A stretch of 64,000 nt of DNA from Nocardioides sp. NBC_00368 (GTDB taxonomy: Bacteria; Actinomycetota; Actinomycetes; Propionibacteriales; Nocardioidaceae): the NCBI RefSeq assembly GCF_036090055.1, contig NZ_CP107970.1, forward strand, positions 4,156,501-4,220,500, in the 5' to 3' direction. Shown piece after piece: positions 41,215 through 50,433 of the stretch. Under the pieces are notes generated by a model. It was not told where the DNA came from and did no database searches. It saw only the letters and a program-made list of their open reading frames with translations. The position numbers and the translations under genes were made by a program. The stretch's first letter is position 1. Every line of letters starts with the position of its first letter.

Positions 41215-41817
41215 ATGACCCTCGACACGACTCTCGCCCCGATCAGCCCGGCCCGCGCTGCCGGGGTCGACGAGCGGCCGCATCTGCTCCTCCTGGGCGG
41301 CGTACCCGGCGCCGGCAAGAGCACCCTGATCCGTCAGGTGGCCGACCGGCACCACGACGTACGCACCCTCGACCCGGAGACGGCGACGCGATGGTTCGCG
41401 GCGCGGCTGCCGGAGGTGCCCTACCGCCTCTACCGGCCACTGGTGCACCTGTGGCACGCGATCGCGACCCTGGTCCTCGTCGTGCTCGGCCCGACGGCCG
41501 GGCACCGCACGCTCCTCGTCCACGACCCGGCCACCCGGCCCGGCCGGCGTGAGCTGCTCGGCCGGATCGCCCGCGCCCGCGGCTGGCGTACGTCGCTGGT
41601 CATGATCGACGTGCCACGAGTGGCCGCGATCGACGGCCAGTACGCACGCGGGCGGCTGGTCCGTTCGGAGTCCTTCGACCGTCACTGGCACCGCTGGCTC
41701 GACGACCAGCCGCGGCTCCTCACCGCAGCCACGTTCGGCGACGCCGACGGCTCCTGGGACCGGGTCCACGTCCTCGACCGGGCCCGCGCCGCGGGAGCGC
41801 TCGAGACGCTCCTCTGA
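41215..41817 (+). CDS. P-loop ATPase/kinase-like protein
   Basis: A 200-residue protein with Walker A LLGGVPGAGKSTLIRQV near residue 30 and an AAA_33-like (zeta-toxin/kinase-type) layout. The region SLVMIDVPRVAAIDGQYARGRLV corresponds to the later strand and lid. It probably phosphorylates or senses a small molecule; substrate unknown. GGGAGGAGCAGCAG precedes the ATG. No antitoxin-like partner is visible. Confidence 0.8.
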   Translation: MTLDTTLAPISPARAAGVDERPHLLLLGGVPGAGKSTLIRQVADRHHDVRTLDPETATRWFAARLPEVPYRLYRPLVHLWHAIATLVLVVLGPTAGHRTLLVHDPATRPGRRELLGRIARARGWRTSLVMIDVPRVAAIDGQYARGRLVRSESFDRHWHRWLDDQPRLLTAATFGDADGSWDRVHVLDRARAAGALETLL

Positions 41818-41828
41818 GCAGCTGACGG

Positions 41829-43025
41829 TTAGCGCCGGACGAGGCGATAGACCTTCAGCACGGCCCGGCCCCACCAGCGCCGCTGGAGACCCTCGCGCGC
41901 ACGCTGCTTCGGGATCAGCGACCGGGTGTGCTCCAGCTCGGCGCGCAGCTCGGCGACCTCGTCCTCCAGCCGAGCCTCCGACGTGCGCAGCCGGATGGCC
42001 TCCTGGAGGAGCGCGTCGATCGTGGCGACGCCGGCGTCGAGGACCTCGCGTGGGGAGACGGTGTCGGGGTCGACGAACGGCTTGTCCGCCAGGTCGTCGG
42101 GAACGAGGAGCTCCTCGAGCCCGCCGACCACGTCGTAGCCGCGTCCCGACAGCGCCTTGACCCAGCCCTCGGAGAGCGACTCGACCCAGGGCAGGATCGA
42201 GGGGGAGAGCGCCAGACGGGCGGAGTCGCGGCGCTTGGCCAGCGTGCGGTGGGCCAGGAACTCACGTACGAAAGGCCGGTAGTCGGCCGGCTCGAGCACC
42301 GGCACGACGGTCAGGTTGATCTCGCGGAGCAGAGCGGCCTCGGGCACGCCGAGCGACGGGTTGCCGCGGTCGATCCCCTCGAAGTCGATGGTCAGGTCGT
42401 CGAGACCGAAGGCGGTCGAGAACCGCTCCCACAGCAGCGTCGACGGCGATCCCGGCGGCGGGACGGTGATCAGGTGGACGCGCTCGGGCGGGATGCCCTG
42501 GGTCCAGCGGTCGAGGATGTCGGGCAGCTCCTGGACGCCCCAGAACCACGACCCGATGCGCCCCTCGCGGGCCGGGTCACGGATCTCGTCGAGGAACTCG
42601 GCGTAGGTCACGACCGAGCGGTGCTTGACGTTCTCCTGCCACTCGGCGGGGATCTGCCGGGCGAGGTCGCGCGCGGAGAGCATGATGTGGATCTCGGCGT
42701 CGCCCAGCGAGTCCAGCGCGTGCTTGGCCTGCTGCCACGACGCGCTCGCCAGGATCTCGTGGGAGATGATCACGGTGCCGTTCTCGACCTCGCGCACCTT
42801 CTCCGCAAGGGCGTCCCAGGCGCCGGTCGCCTCCTCCTCGATGCCGCCCCAGGGCAGGTCCATCAGGTCGAGGGCCGCCAGGAAGTGGGCGTCGAAGCGC
42901 TCGGCGAAGTAGTGGACCCCCTGCTCGGCGAGGGACTCCCGATTGTGGAAGAGGACGTCTTGAAGATAGGAAGTGCCCGTCTTCGGGGTGCCGACATGAA
43001 GCAGCACGCGCCGCCCAGTCTCCAA
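41829..43025 (-). CDS. Sulfotransferase-like protein
   Basis: A 398-residue PAPS-dependent sulfotransferase-type protein. The phosphosulfate loop is LLHVGTPKTGTSYLQ near the N-terminus; MLSARDLARQIPAEWQ contains the 3'-phosphate-binding Arg/Ser region. After about 250 residues there is a helical coiled-coil tail (SEARLEDEVAELRAELEHTR) with VDPDTVSPREVLDAGV. The TTG start has GAGGAG 7 bp upstream. It is the third gene of a minus-strand operon and a paralogue of the first. It probably sulfates a surface glycan or lipid, an inference. Confidence 0.85.
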   Translation of the reverse strand: METGRRVLLHVGTPKTGTSYLQDVLFHNRESLAEQGVHYFAERFDAHFLAALDLMDLPWGGIEEEATGAWDALAEKVREVENGTVIISHEILASASWQQAKHALDSLGDAEIHIMLSARDLARQIPAEWQENVKHRSVVTYAEFLDEIRDPAREGRIGSWFWGVQELPDILDRWTQGIPPERVHLITVPPPGSPSTLLWERFSTAFGLDDLTIDFEGIDRGNPSLGVPEAALLREINLTVVPVLEPADYRPFVREFLAHRTLAKRRDSARLALSPSILPWVESLSEGWVKALSGRGYDVVGGLEELLVPDDLADKPFVDPDTVSPREVLDAGVATIDALLQEAIRLRTSEARLEDEVAELRAELEHTRSLIPKQRAREGLQRRWWGRAVLKVYRLVRR

Positions 43026-43037
43026 CGTTCTACTCCT

Positions 43038-44156
43038 CTAGGAACGCCCCGCCAGCAATGACAACGCGAGCGCCAGCGCCCGGCGCTCATCGGGACCCTG
43101 CGTCGCCCTCCCCGAGGGGAGGAGCCGGTCAGGGTCTCCGTGGAGAGCGTATCCGGCTTCCACCAATGCATCACGTTGGGCCCGCGCCTGTGTTTCGACC
43201 CAATCCAAACTTTCCTCGGGTACGCCGACCTCCCGGGCGCCCGGAAGGAGCGGTTCGAGCTTCTCCAACCGGGGTCGCAGCTGGTCGATCAGCAGCTTGC
43301 GCTGGGTCTCCAGGTCGGTGCGTACGCTGAGCACCTGCCCGATCACGCGGGCGACCTCGTGGCCCTCGGCCGAGATCGACCAGGGCCCGGGCAGGATGTC
43401 GACGCCGAACAGGCCGGGCAACAGAGCCCGGTCGGTGACGATCTCGACGCGGTGCTTCCCGACCCGTCCGGCCCACCAGCGGGCGATCCGGGGCAGGTCG
43501 GCACGCGGGCCGAACCAACCGCGCCACTGGGCGTCGCGCATCCAGATGTGCCAGGGGTTGACCCGGTTGGTGAAGGTGCGGAACCTCCACGCGGCGGCAG
43601 CGATCTCGTCCAGCGGCCCGCCGAGGACGTAGACCGTGAAGCCGTCGCCGCCGGGCAGCCTCCCCTGCCGCTCCAGCTCCTCGCGGATGGGCAGCGTGAG
43701 CCATGGGGAGCCGACCAGCCGATAGGGGAATCGCTGCTGCTCAGGCTCGGTCTTCTTACGCCGACGCGGCCACCGTCGCGGGCGCGGCGCGGGCGTCGGG
43801 TCCACGGTGTCCAGCAGATCCTCGGCAAGCCGCACGCTCGCCGCCCTCAGCAGCTCGCGCGGCGACAGCGTCTCCGGGTCCACCGGCAGCGGACCGTACG
43901 TCCTCGTCTCGGTGTCGCCGAGCAGCGGCAGGTCACGACGACCGCGGCCCGGCGGGCTCGTACGCAGCAGGGCGTCGACCCGGGAGGGCTCGGACGGTCC
44001 CGTCTCGTTGAGCTGCCGCAGCAGCTCGAGCATCTCGGCACCCGGCAGGTGGTCGGTCGTGAAGGGCACGGCGGGCTCTGACCAGGATGACCACGGGGTC
44101 GTCCCACCCTCGCGCAGGTGTGCGGCCCAACCCCAACCCCTCGTGGGTGTCGGCAT
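43038..44156 (-). CDS. Unrecognised protein encoded between two sulfotransferases
   Basis: A 372-residue protein without a domain I can name. It has no signal peptide. The centre contains a basic linker (PRPRRWPRRRKKTEPEQQ), then FPYRLVGSPWLTLPIREELERQ, FTVYVLGGPLDEIAAAAWRF and INRVNPWHIWMRD-like TNRVNPWHIWMRDAQWRGWF. It shares VDPETLSPRELL with VDPDTVSPREVL of the downstream sulfotransferase. Its ATG overlaps the upstream sulfotransferase stop, so the three genes are coupled. A role in the same sulfated product is likely. Confidence 0.75.
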   Translation of the reverse strand: MPTPTRGWGWAAHLREGGTTPWSSWSEPAVPFTTDHLPGAEMLELLRQLNETGPSEPSRVDALLRTSPPGRGRRDLPLLGDTETRTYGPLPVDPETLSPRELLRAASVRLAEDLLDTVDPTPAPRPRRWPRRRKKTEPEQQRFPYRLVGSPWLTLPIREELERQGRLPGGDGFTVYVLGGPLDEIAAAAWRFRTFTNRVNPWHIWMRDAQWRGWFGPRADLPRIARWWAGRVGKHRVEIVTDRALLPGLFGVDILPGPWSISAEGHEVARVIGQVLSVRTDLETQRKLLIDQLRPRLEKLEPLLPGAREVGVPEESLDWVETQARAQRDALVEAGYALHGDPDRLLPSGRATQGPDERRALALALSLLAGRS

Positions 44157-45265
44157 CAGGAGCGTCGCCCCCGGACCCGGCGCATGACCCGGGCGGCACG
44201 AGACGCGACCGGGCGCTGGGGCGGGTCGGTGCGGGCAGCCTCGACCACGACCGCGACCAGGGCGTCGATCGCGGCGTCGGCGACGTCCTTGGTGCGCGGC
44301 GCGTCCGGGTCGACCCACTCCACGTCGGCCTCGGGCCGCTGCGGGCGGAGGTCGTCGAGGTCGCCGGCGACGTCGACCTTGGCCAGCTCGGCCCACTCGA
44401 TCCACGACTCGGCGACCTGGTCGGCCCAGTCGAAGGCAGAGGGCGGCAGGGTGACCCGCTCGCGGCCCTCGCGGTGGGCGAGGGTGTGCTTGGCGATCAC
44501 CTCGGTGACCAGATGGCGGTAGTCCTCGCGGGGCAGCTCCTGCGACTCGAGCCGCGCGTTGAGCCGGCGCAGCAGCGTCGCCTCGGCACGGCCGAGCGAC
44601 TGGTTGTGGCGGTCGCTGTCGACCGGGGTCCAGGCCTCCTCGATGCCGACGACCTCGCAGAACCGGCGCCAGAGCACCTCGCTCGGCGCTCCGTCGTGCG
44701 GCACGGTGACGAGGTGAACCCGCTCCGGCGGCAGGTTGCGGCCCCACCGGCTGAGCACGTCGGGCAGGCCGTGCGTACGCCAGAACCAGGCGGCCGAACG
44801 GGACTGCTTCGCGGTCTGCATCCGCTCGAGATAGCGCGCGAAGGTCACCTTGCGCTCGCGCTGCACCTGGTCCTGCCACTCCGCGGCCAGCACGCGCGCG
44901 ACATCGCGGGCGGTGTAGACGATGTGCACCTCGGTGCGACCGCCCTCGCCGAGGTCGGTCATCGCCTTCTCCACCCGGTCGGGCCTGGCGCCGGCGAAGA
45001 GGTGGTGGCTGATCAGGATCGTCTCGGACTCGTGGCGGCGCACGCGCTTGACCAGCGCGTCCCACTCGCCGTGGACGGTCTTCCTCATCCCGCCCCAGGG
45101 ACGGTCGATCAGGTCGAGCGCCGGCCGGAAGAAGTCGGGCTGGCTGCCGACCGGGTAGAAGACACCATGCTTCTCCAGGGACACCCGGTTGTGGAACAAC
45201 CTGTCCTGGAGGTACGTCGTGCCCGTCTTCGGAGCGCCGACGTGGAGAAAGACTTTGCGCGCCAT
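44156..45265 (-). CDS. Sulfotransferase-like protein
   Basis: A 369-residue paralogue of the gene ending this operon. The PAPS loop is FLHVGAPKTGTTYLQ; VYTARDVARVLAAEWQDQV corresponds to the second binding region, and LPPERVHLVTVPHDGAP is shared. The C-terminal tail carries VDPDAPRTKDVADAAIDAL and ends in a basic RRVRGRRS. It starts the operon at ATG 45265; an in-frame start at 45286 would add seven residues. Confidence 0.86.
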   Translation of the reverse strand: MARKVFLHVGAPKTGTTYLQDRLFHNRVSLEKHGVFYPVGSQPDFFRPALDLIDRPWGGMRKTVHGEWDALVKRVRRHESETILISHHLFAGARPDRVEKAMTDLGEGGRTEVHIVYTARDVARVLAAEWQDQVQRERKVTFARYLERMQTAKQSRSAAWFWRTHGLPDVLSRWGRNLPPERVHLVTVPHDGAPSEVLWRRFCEVVGIEEAWTPVDSDRHNQSLGRAEATLLRRLNARLESQELPREDYRHLVTEVIAKHTLAHREGRERVTLPPSAFDWADQVAESWIEWAELAKVDVAGDLDDLRPQRPEADVEWVDPDAPRTKDVADAAIDALVAVVVEAARTDPPQRPVASRAARVMRRVRGRRS

Positions 45266-45365
45266 GGTCCCGCTATTCTGCACCAAGTTAGTAGAGATTG
45301 TCGCGGCGGTCCGTCTTTTGTCACCCGGCCGTCACTCTTGGGTGCAGTCTAGGGCGTGTTGCCAG

Positions 45366-46304
45366 CTACGAGCGCAGGGCGCGTACGACGGCCGAGGGAC
45401 TCGGCCTACCGAGATGGTCGGCGAGCCATCGGCTGGTGTCGGCGACCTTGTCGAGGTCGACCCCGTGCTCGATCCCCAGACCGTCGAGCATCCAGAGCAG
45501 ATCCTCGGTGGCCAGGTTGCCGGTCGCGCTCTTGGCGTAGGGGCAACCGCCCAGACCGCCGGCGCTGGCGTCGTAGGTGGTCACGCCGCACTGCAGCCCG
45601 GCGAGGGTGTTGGCCAGCGCCTGACCGTACGTGTCGTGGAAGTGCAGCGCGAGCCGGTCGGTCGTGACGCCCTCCTGTGCGAAGGCGCTGATCAGCGCCT
45701 TCACGTGGCCGGCCGTCGCGACGCCGATCGTGTCGCCGAGGCTGAGCTCGTCGGCGCCGAGATCGAGGAGCCGCTTTCCGGCCTCGACCACCTTCGCGAT
45801 CTCGACCTGCCCCTCCCACGGGTCGCCGAAGCACATGCTGAGGTAGCCGCGGACGGTCATGTTCGCGTCCTTGGCCCGGTTCATCGTCGGCTCGAACATC
45901 GCCCACTGGCCGTCGAAGGTCTGGTTGAGGTTCTTGTTGGCGAACGTCTCCGTCGCGCTGCCGAAGATCGCGATGTGCCTCAGCCCGAGCTCGAGCGCAC
46001 GGTCGAGACCCTTCTCGTTGGGGACCAGCACGGGGAGCTCTCGCGCCCTGTCGCCGAGCCGATCGACCAGCTCCGTCATCAGCTCCTTGGCGTCGGCCAG
46101 CTGCGGCACCCACTTCGGGTGCACGAAGCTCGTCGCCTCCACCGGGCTCAGCCCGGCGTCGAGCAGCCGGGTGATCAGGTCCGCCTTGACGCCGGTGTCG
46201 ATCGCCGTCTTCTCGTTCTGGAGGCCGTCACGCGCACCGACCTCGTAGATCGTGATCCTGCTGGGCAGGTCGTCGTGGCGTACGACGGCGGGGAGGGTGG
46301 TCAT
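45366..46304 (-). CDS. Hydroxymethylglutaryl-CoA lyase
   Basis: A 312-residue TIM-barrel enzyme splitting HMG-CoA into acetyl-CoA and acetoacetate, the final step of leucine degradation. Signatures: EVGARDGLQNEK, TSFVHPKWVPQ, LGDTIGVATAG, LHFHDTYGQALAN (metal histidines) and ASAGGLGGCPYAKSATGN with the catalytic cysteine. AGGAG precedes the ATG. It follows the two methylcrotonyl-CoA carboxylase genes on the same strand, with a 69-nt palindromic element in between. Confidence 0.95.
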   Translation of the reverse strand: MTTLPAVVRHDDLPSRITIYEVGARDGLQNEKTAIDTGVKADLITRLLDAGLSPVEATSFVHPKWVPQLADAKELMTELVDRLGDRARELPVLVPNEKGLDRALELGLRHIAIFGSATETFANKNLNQTFDGQWAMFEPTMNRAKDANMTVRGYLSMCFGDPWEGQVEIAKVVEAGKRLLDLGADELSLGDTIGVATAGHVKALISAFAQEGVTTDRLALHFHDTYGQALANTLAGLQCGVTTYDASAGGLGGCPYAKSATGNLATEDLLWMLDGLGIEHGVDLDKVADTSRWLADHLGRPSPSAVVRALRS

Positions 46305-46335
46305 GGAGTCGGCTCCTGCTGGGTTGGTTCCACGT

Positions 46336-46404
46336 GTAACACGCTGTTCGTAGGACTACTCGCCCTCTGGGAACGACCGGACGGTCCTACGAACGACGTG
46401 TTAC
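46336..46404. repeat. 69-nt palindromic element, copy 2
   Basis: The outer arms 46336-46356 and 46384-46404 pair at 19 of 21 positions. The length equals copy 1 (19340-19408), with about 55 of 69 bases identical. It starts 11 bp beyond the stop of the biotin carboxylase gene, inside the leucine-degradation operon, where it could attenuate or stabilise the transcript. Confidence 0.88.
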
Positions 46405-46415
46405 CCGCGCTGCGG

Positions 46416-48281
46416 TCAGACATCGGTCGGCTCCACCACGAAAAGTTCCGCCCCGAGCGGCACCTGCGAGCCAGGAGCGGCACCGACGACGGTGACCGTG
46501 CCGGCGAACGGGGCCTTGAGGGAGACCTCCATCTTCATCGCCTCCAGGACGCCGAGGACCTGGCCCTCCTCGACCAGGTCGCCGACCTGGACGCGTACGT
46601 CGATGACCGTGCCGGGCATCTTGGCCTCGACCGCACCGTCGCTGTGGTGGGTGGCGGCCCCGGCGACGCGGTCGGGAGGGGTGAAGTCGAAGCGGTGTCC
46701 CTGGTGGACGATCTCGGCGAGACCGGGCTGGACGTTGACGACCGCCCGGTGGCGTACGCCGTCGACGACGGCCACGAGGACGTGGTCGGCCGCGCTGATC
46801 TGCCGGACGAGATGGTCGTCGACGCGGCCGGAGGGGCGGTCGACGGTGACGCTCCGGTCGAGGTCGACGATGGTCGGCGCCGGGGATCCGGCGAGGCGCC
46901 AGCCGTCGGCACGGAACGGGGTCGTGGTGTCCGAGACCGCGGCGAGCATCGCGCTCACCCAGGCGACGAGGGTGCGCGGCACGTCGGAGTCCGGAACGGG
47001 CACCTCGTTGCGGTCGAGCCAGGCCGTGTCGATCTCGGCGTCGCGGAAGGCGTCGGAGGCGGCCAGCACGCGGAGGAAGCCGGTGTTGGTGGTCAGCCCG
47101 AGGACGGCGGTCGCGTCGAGCGCCTTGATCAGCGCGGCCCGGGCCTCCTCGCGGTCGGCGCCGTGGACGATGACCTTGGCGAGCATCGGGTCGTAGGCGG
47201 TGCTGACCACCTGCTCGCTCTCCAGGGCGTGCTCCACCCGAGCGTTCTCGGGCCAGCGCACGATCGAGGTCCGTCCGGCCTGCGGTAGGAAGCCCTCGAA
47301 GGCGTCCTCGGCGTAGACCCGGACCTCGATGGCGTGGCCGTCGACGCGTACGTCGTCCTGGGTGATGCCGAGCGGATCACCCGCCGCGACCCGGAGCTGG
47401 AGCGCGACCAGGTCGACACCGGTGATCTCCTCGGTCACGGGGTGCTCGACCTGGAGGCGGGTGTTCATCTCCAGGAAGTAGGCGTCGCCGGTGGCGTCGT
47501 CGAGCAGGAACTCGACGGTCCCGGCACCGGTGTAGCCGACCTGCTTCGCGAGCGCGACGGCGCTGGTCAGGACCAGGTTCCGCTGCTCGTCGGTGAGCGT
47601 CGGGGCCGGGGCCTCCTCGATCACCTTCTGGTGGCGGCGCTGGGTCGAGCAGTCGCGCTCGAAGAGGTGGATGACGTTCCCATGGGTGTCGCCGAAGACC
47701 TGGACCTCGATGTGGCGGCCACGCTCGACGTACTTCTCGATCAGGAGGGTCTCGTCGCCGAACGCGCTCAGCGCCTCGCGGGCGGCGGCGGCCCGCGCCT
47801 CGTCCAGTTCCTCCGGCGAGCGCACGATCCGCATGCCCTTGCCGCCACCGCCCGCGGCGGCCTTGACCAGGAGCGGGTAGGGGCTGTCCTCACCGCGCGG
47901 AACCACGGGTACGCCGGCAGCGACCGCGATCTCGCGGGCCGCGTCCTTGCGGCCCATCTGCTCGATGACCTCGGGCGTCGGACCGACCCAGGTCAGCCCG
48001 GCCTTCGTGACCGCCCGGGCGAACTCTGCCCGCTCGGAGAGGAAGCCGTAGCCCGGGTGGATGGCCTCGGCACCGGCCTCGGCAGCGGCGGCGACCACGA
48101 CGTCGGCGTCGAGGTAGGAGGCCACCTCGACGGCTTCGTCGGCGTCACGTACGTGGGGTGCGTCCGCGTCGAGCGCGGTGTAGATCGCGATCGTCCGGAT
48201 GCCGAGCTCGCGGCAGGTCCGGAAGACGCGGCGCGCGATCTCGCCCCGGTTGGCGACCAGAACACTCTCGAACACGGCCAT
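46416..48281 (-). CDS. Methylcrotonyl-CoA carboxylase biotin-carboxylase/BCCP subunit (acyl-CoA carboxylase alpha)
   Basis: A 621-residue alpha subunit. The biotin carboxylase domain (1-445) has LVANRGEIARRV, HPGYGFLSE, VKAAAGGGGKGMRIV, FERDCSTQRRHQK and FLEMNTRLQVEH. A C-terminal biotinyl domain has the biotin lysine in LEAMKMEVS. With the beta subunit it carboxylates an acyl-CoA, and the neighbouring HMG-CoA lyase points to methylcrotonyl-CoA. The ATG overlaps the beta-subunit stop (ATGA). Confidence 0.94.
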   Translation of the reverse strand: MAVFESVLVANRGEIARRVFRTCRELGIRTIAIYTALDADAPHVRDADEAVEVASYLDADVVVAAAAEAGAEAIHPGYGFLSERAEFARAVTKAGLTWVGPTPEVIEQMGRKDAAREIAVAAGVPVVPRGEDSPYPLLVKAAAGGGGKGMRIVRSPEELDEARAAAAREALSAFGDETLLIEKYVERGRHIEVQVFGDTHGNVIHLFERDCSTQRRHQKVIEEAPAPTLTDEQRNLVLTSAVALAKQVGYTGAGTVEFLLDDATGDAYFLEMNTRLQVEHPVTEEITGVDLVALQLRVAAGDPLGITQDDVRVDGHAIEVRVYAEDAFEGFLPQAGRTSIVRWPENARVEHALESEQVVSTAYDPMLAKVIVHGADREEARAALIKALDATAVLGLTTNTGFLRVLAASDAFRDAEIDTAWLDRNEVPVPDSDVPRTLVAWVSAMLAAVSDTTTPFRADGWRLAGSPAPTIVDLDRSVTVDRPSGRVDDHLVRQISAADHVLVAVVDGVRHRAVVNVQPGLAEIVHQGHRFDFTPPDRVAGAATHHSDGAVEAKMPGTVIDVRVQVGDLVEEGQVLGVLEAMKMEVSLKAPFAGTVTVVGAAPGSQVPLGAELFVVEPTDV

Positions 48282-49807
48282 CACATCCTGAAGATTCCGT
48301 AGTTGGGCTCGGGTGTGGGCGCGTTGGCCGCGACCGCGAGCCCCATCGCCAGCACCCGGCGGGTGTCGGCGGGGTCGATGATGCCGTCGTCCCACAGCCG
48401 CGCGGTGGCGTAGTAGGGAGAGCCCTGGGTCTCGTACTGGTCCCGGATCGGCGCCTTGAACTCTTCGTCGTCCGGCTTGCCGGCGACGGTCGCGAGGACC
48501 GAGGCGGCCTGCTCGCCGCCCATGACCGAGATGCGCGCGTTGGGCCACATCCACAGGAACCGCGGGTCGTAGGCGCGGCCGCACATGCCGTAGTTGCCGG
48601 CGCCGTAGGAGCCGCCGATGACGACGGTGAACTTCGGGACCACGGAGCAGGCGACCGCAGTGACGAGCTTGGCGCCGTCACGGGCGATGCCCTTGTTCTC
48701 GTACTCCTTGCCGACCATGAACCCGGTGATGTTCTGCAGGAACACCAGCGGGATGCCACGCTGGTTGCACAGCTCCACGAAGTGGGCGCCCTTGAGCGCC
48801 GACTCGGAGAAGAGGATGCCGTTGTTGGCGACGATGCCGACCGGCTGCCCCTCGATGTGGGCGAAGCCGCAGACCAGCGTCTCGCCGTAGAGCTGCTTGA
48901 ACTCCTGCAGCTTCGACCCGTCGACGATGCGGCGGATCACCTCGCGTACGTCATAGGGGGTCCTGGTGTCGGCGGGCACCACGTCGGCGAGGGTCTCGGG
49001 GGACTCGACGGGCTCGTCGTACGTCCTCGTCCGCGTCTCCTGCTCAGGGAGCGTCGAGACGATGCCACGGACGATCTCGAGGGCGTGCTTGTCGTCGTCG
49101 GCGAGATGGTCCACGACGCCGGACTTCGTCGCGTGCACCAGGCCGCCGCCGAGCTCCTCGGCGGTGACCTCCTCGCCCGTGGCTGCCTTCACCAGCGGCG
49201 GTCCACCGAGGAAGATCGTCCCCTGGTCGCGCACGATCACGGTCTCGTCGCTCATCGCCGGTACGTAGGCACCGCCGGCCGTGCACGAGCCCATGACAGA
49301 GGCGATCTGCGGGATGCCCTTGGCGGACATGTTGGCCTGGTTGAAGAAGATCCGGCCGAAGTGCTCACGGTCAGGGAAGACCTCGTCCTGCTTCGGCAGG
49401 AACGCGCCGCCGGAGTCGACCAGGTAGATGCACGGCAGGTTGTTCTCCGCCGCGATCGTCTGCGCCCGCAGGTGCTTCTTGACGGTCAGCGGGTAATAGG
49501 TGCCGCCCTTCACCGTCGCGTCGTTCGCGACGATCATGCACTTGCGTCCGGCGACCAGCCCGATGCCGGCGATCACTCCCGCCGACGGCACCGCCCACTC
49601 GTCGCCGTCGTCGTACATCCCGTACGCCGCCAGCGGAGCCACCTCCAGGAACGGTGACCCGGGGTCGAGGAGCCCGTCCACCCGGTCTCGTGGGAGCAGC
49701 TTCCCGCGGTCGGTGTGCCGTTGCCGGGAGCGTTCGCTCCCCCCTTGCCGGACCCGCTCGAGCCGCTCACGCAGCTCGAGGGTCAGCTCGCGCAGATTGG
49801 ACGCCAT
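48281..49807 (-). CDS. Methylcrotonyl-CoA carboxylase carboxyltransferase (beta) subunit
   Basis: A 508-residue carboxyltransferase. Signatures include RDRVDGLLDPGSPFLE, AAENNLPCIYLVDSGGAFLP, VMGSCTAGGAYVPAMSDE and NITGFMVGKEYENKGIARDGAKLV, the last close to known MCC beta subunits. TAACCT lies 6 bp before the ATG inside a TetR operator, so the mRNA is probably leaderless and repressed by the upstream TetR. It is the first gene of the leucine-degradation operon. Confidence 0.95.
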   Translation of the reverse strand: MASNLRELTLELRERLERVRQGGSERSRQRHTDRGKLLPRDRVDGLLDPGSPFLEVAPLAAYGMYDDGDEWAVPSAGVIAGIGLVAGRKCMIVANDATVKGGTYYPLTVKKHLRAQTIAAENNLPCIYLVDSGGAFLPKQDEVFPDREHFGRIFFNQANMSAKGIPQIASVMGSCTAGGAYVPAMSDETVIVRDQGTIFLGGPPLVKAATGEEVTAEELGGGLVHATKSGVVDHLADDDKHALEIVRGIVSTLPEQETRTRTYDEPVESPETLADVVPADTRTPYDVREVIRRIVDGSKLQEFKQLYGETLVCGFAHIEGQPVGIVANNGILFSESALKGAHFVELCNQRGIPLVFLQNITGFMVGKEYENKGIARDGAKLVTAVACSVVPKFTVVIGGSYGAGNYGMCGRAYDPRFLWMWPNARISVMGGEQAASVLATVAGKPDDEEFKAPIRDQYETQGSPYYATARLWDDGIIDPADTRRVLAMGLAVAANAPTPEPNYGIFRM

Positions 49808-49809
49808 GG

Positions 49810-49837
49810 CACGAGGTTAACGTTCATTAACCTCGTG
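49810..49837. promoter_or_regulatory. TetR operator over the mcc promoter
   Basis: Perfect 11-bp arms CACGAGGTTAA (49810-49820) and TTAACCTCGTG (49827-49837) around CGTTCA. The site begins 2 bp upstream of the mccB start codon and contains its likely -10 box, TAACCT (49814-49819, minus strand). A bound repressor would block the operon completely. Confidence 0.85.
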
Positions 49838-49863
49838 TGACAAGTCCCACTCCGAAGTCGCCC

Positions 49864-50427
49864 CTACTCGGCGAGGGCGGCGCGGGCCATCTTGGTGAGC
49901 ACGGCGCGCGTGGACTCCTCGGGGAGGACCCGGTTGTGCGGCGTGGAGTTGATCAGACCGAAGACGGCGTGGGCCATCGCGCGGGCGCTGTCGAGGGCCA
50001 GCGACGGGTTGCGGTCGCGGAGCTGGTCGGCCCAGAGGTCGACGTACTTCCGCTGCAGGGTGCGCACCTGATCCCGCGCCTCGTGCGGGAGCGACTGCCA
50101 GTCGCGCTCCTGGACGACGATGAGGGCCCGGTCGCGCAGCGCGAAGTCGACGTGCCAGTCGATCAGCGCCTCGATGGCCTCGGTGGTGCTCGAGGCGCCC
50201 TTCACCCGAGCGCGGCCCTCGCGGAGCAGCTCCTGGGAGATCGAGACGAGCATCTCGGCGAGCATCGCGTCCTTGCTCGGAAAATGCTTGTAGAGCGCCG
50301 GGCCGGAGATGCCGCAGGCTGCACCGAGCTCGGAGACGGACACTCCGTGGAAACCGCGGGCCGCGAAGAGCTCGGCCGCGGTGTCCAGGATCTGCTCGCG
50401 CCTGGTCTTCGTCGGAGCCGAGGTCAT
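49864..50427 (-). CDS. TetR family regulator, probable repressor of leucine degradation
   Basis: A 187-residue TetR protein. HTH at about residues 28-55 (LGAACGISGPALYKHFPSKDAML). The C-terminal DWHVDFALRDRALIVVQERDW fits the subgroup next to acyl-CoA metabolism genes. It lies immediately upstream of mccB, separated by a strong palindrome. TAACCT lies 6 bp before its own ATG, sharing the operator half-site word. The inducer is probably a leucine-derived acyl-CoA (inference). Confidence 0.9.
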   Translation of the reverse strand: MTSAPTKTRREQILDTAAELFAARGFHGVSVSELGAACGISGPALYKHFPSKDAMLAEMLVSISQELLREGRARVKGASSTTEAIEALIDWHVDFALRDRALIVVQERDWQSLPHEARDQVRTLQRKYVDLWADQLRDRNPSLALDSARAMAHAVFGLINSTPHNRVLPEESTRAVLTKMARAALAE

Positions 50428-50433
50428 TCCGCC

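Noticed and set aside
41215..41817. Zeta-toxin of a toxin-antitoxin pair
   Set aside because: There is a P-loop kinase-like fold but no small epsilon-like antitoxin gene upstream, and the neighbours are unrelated.
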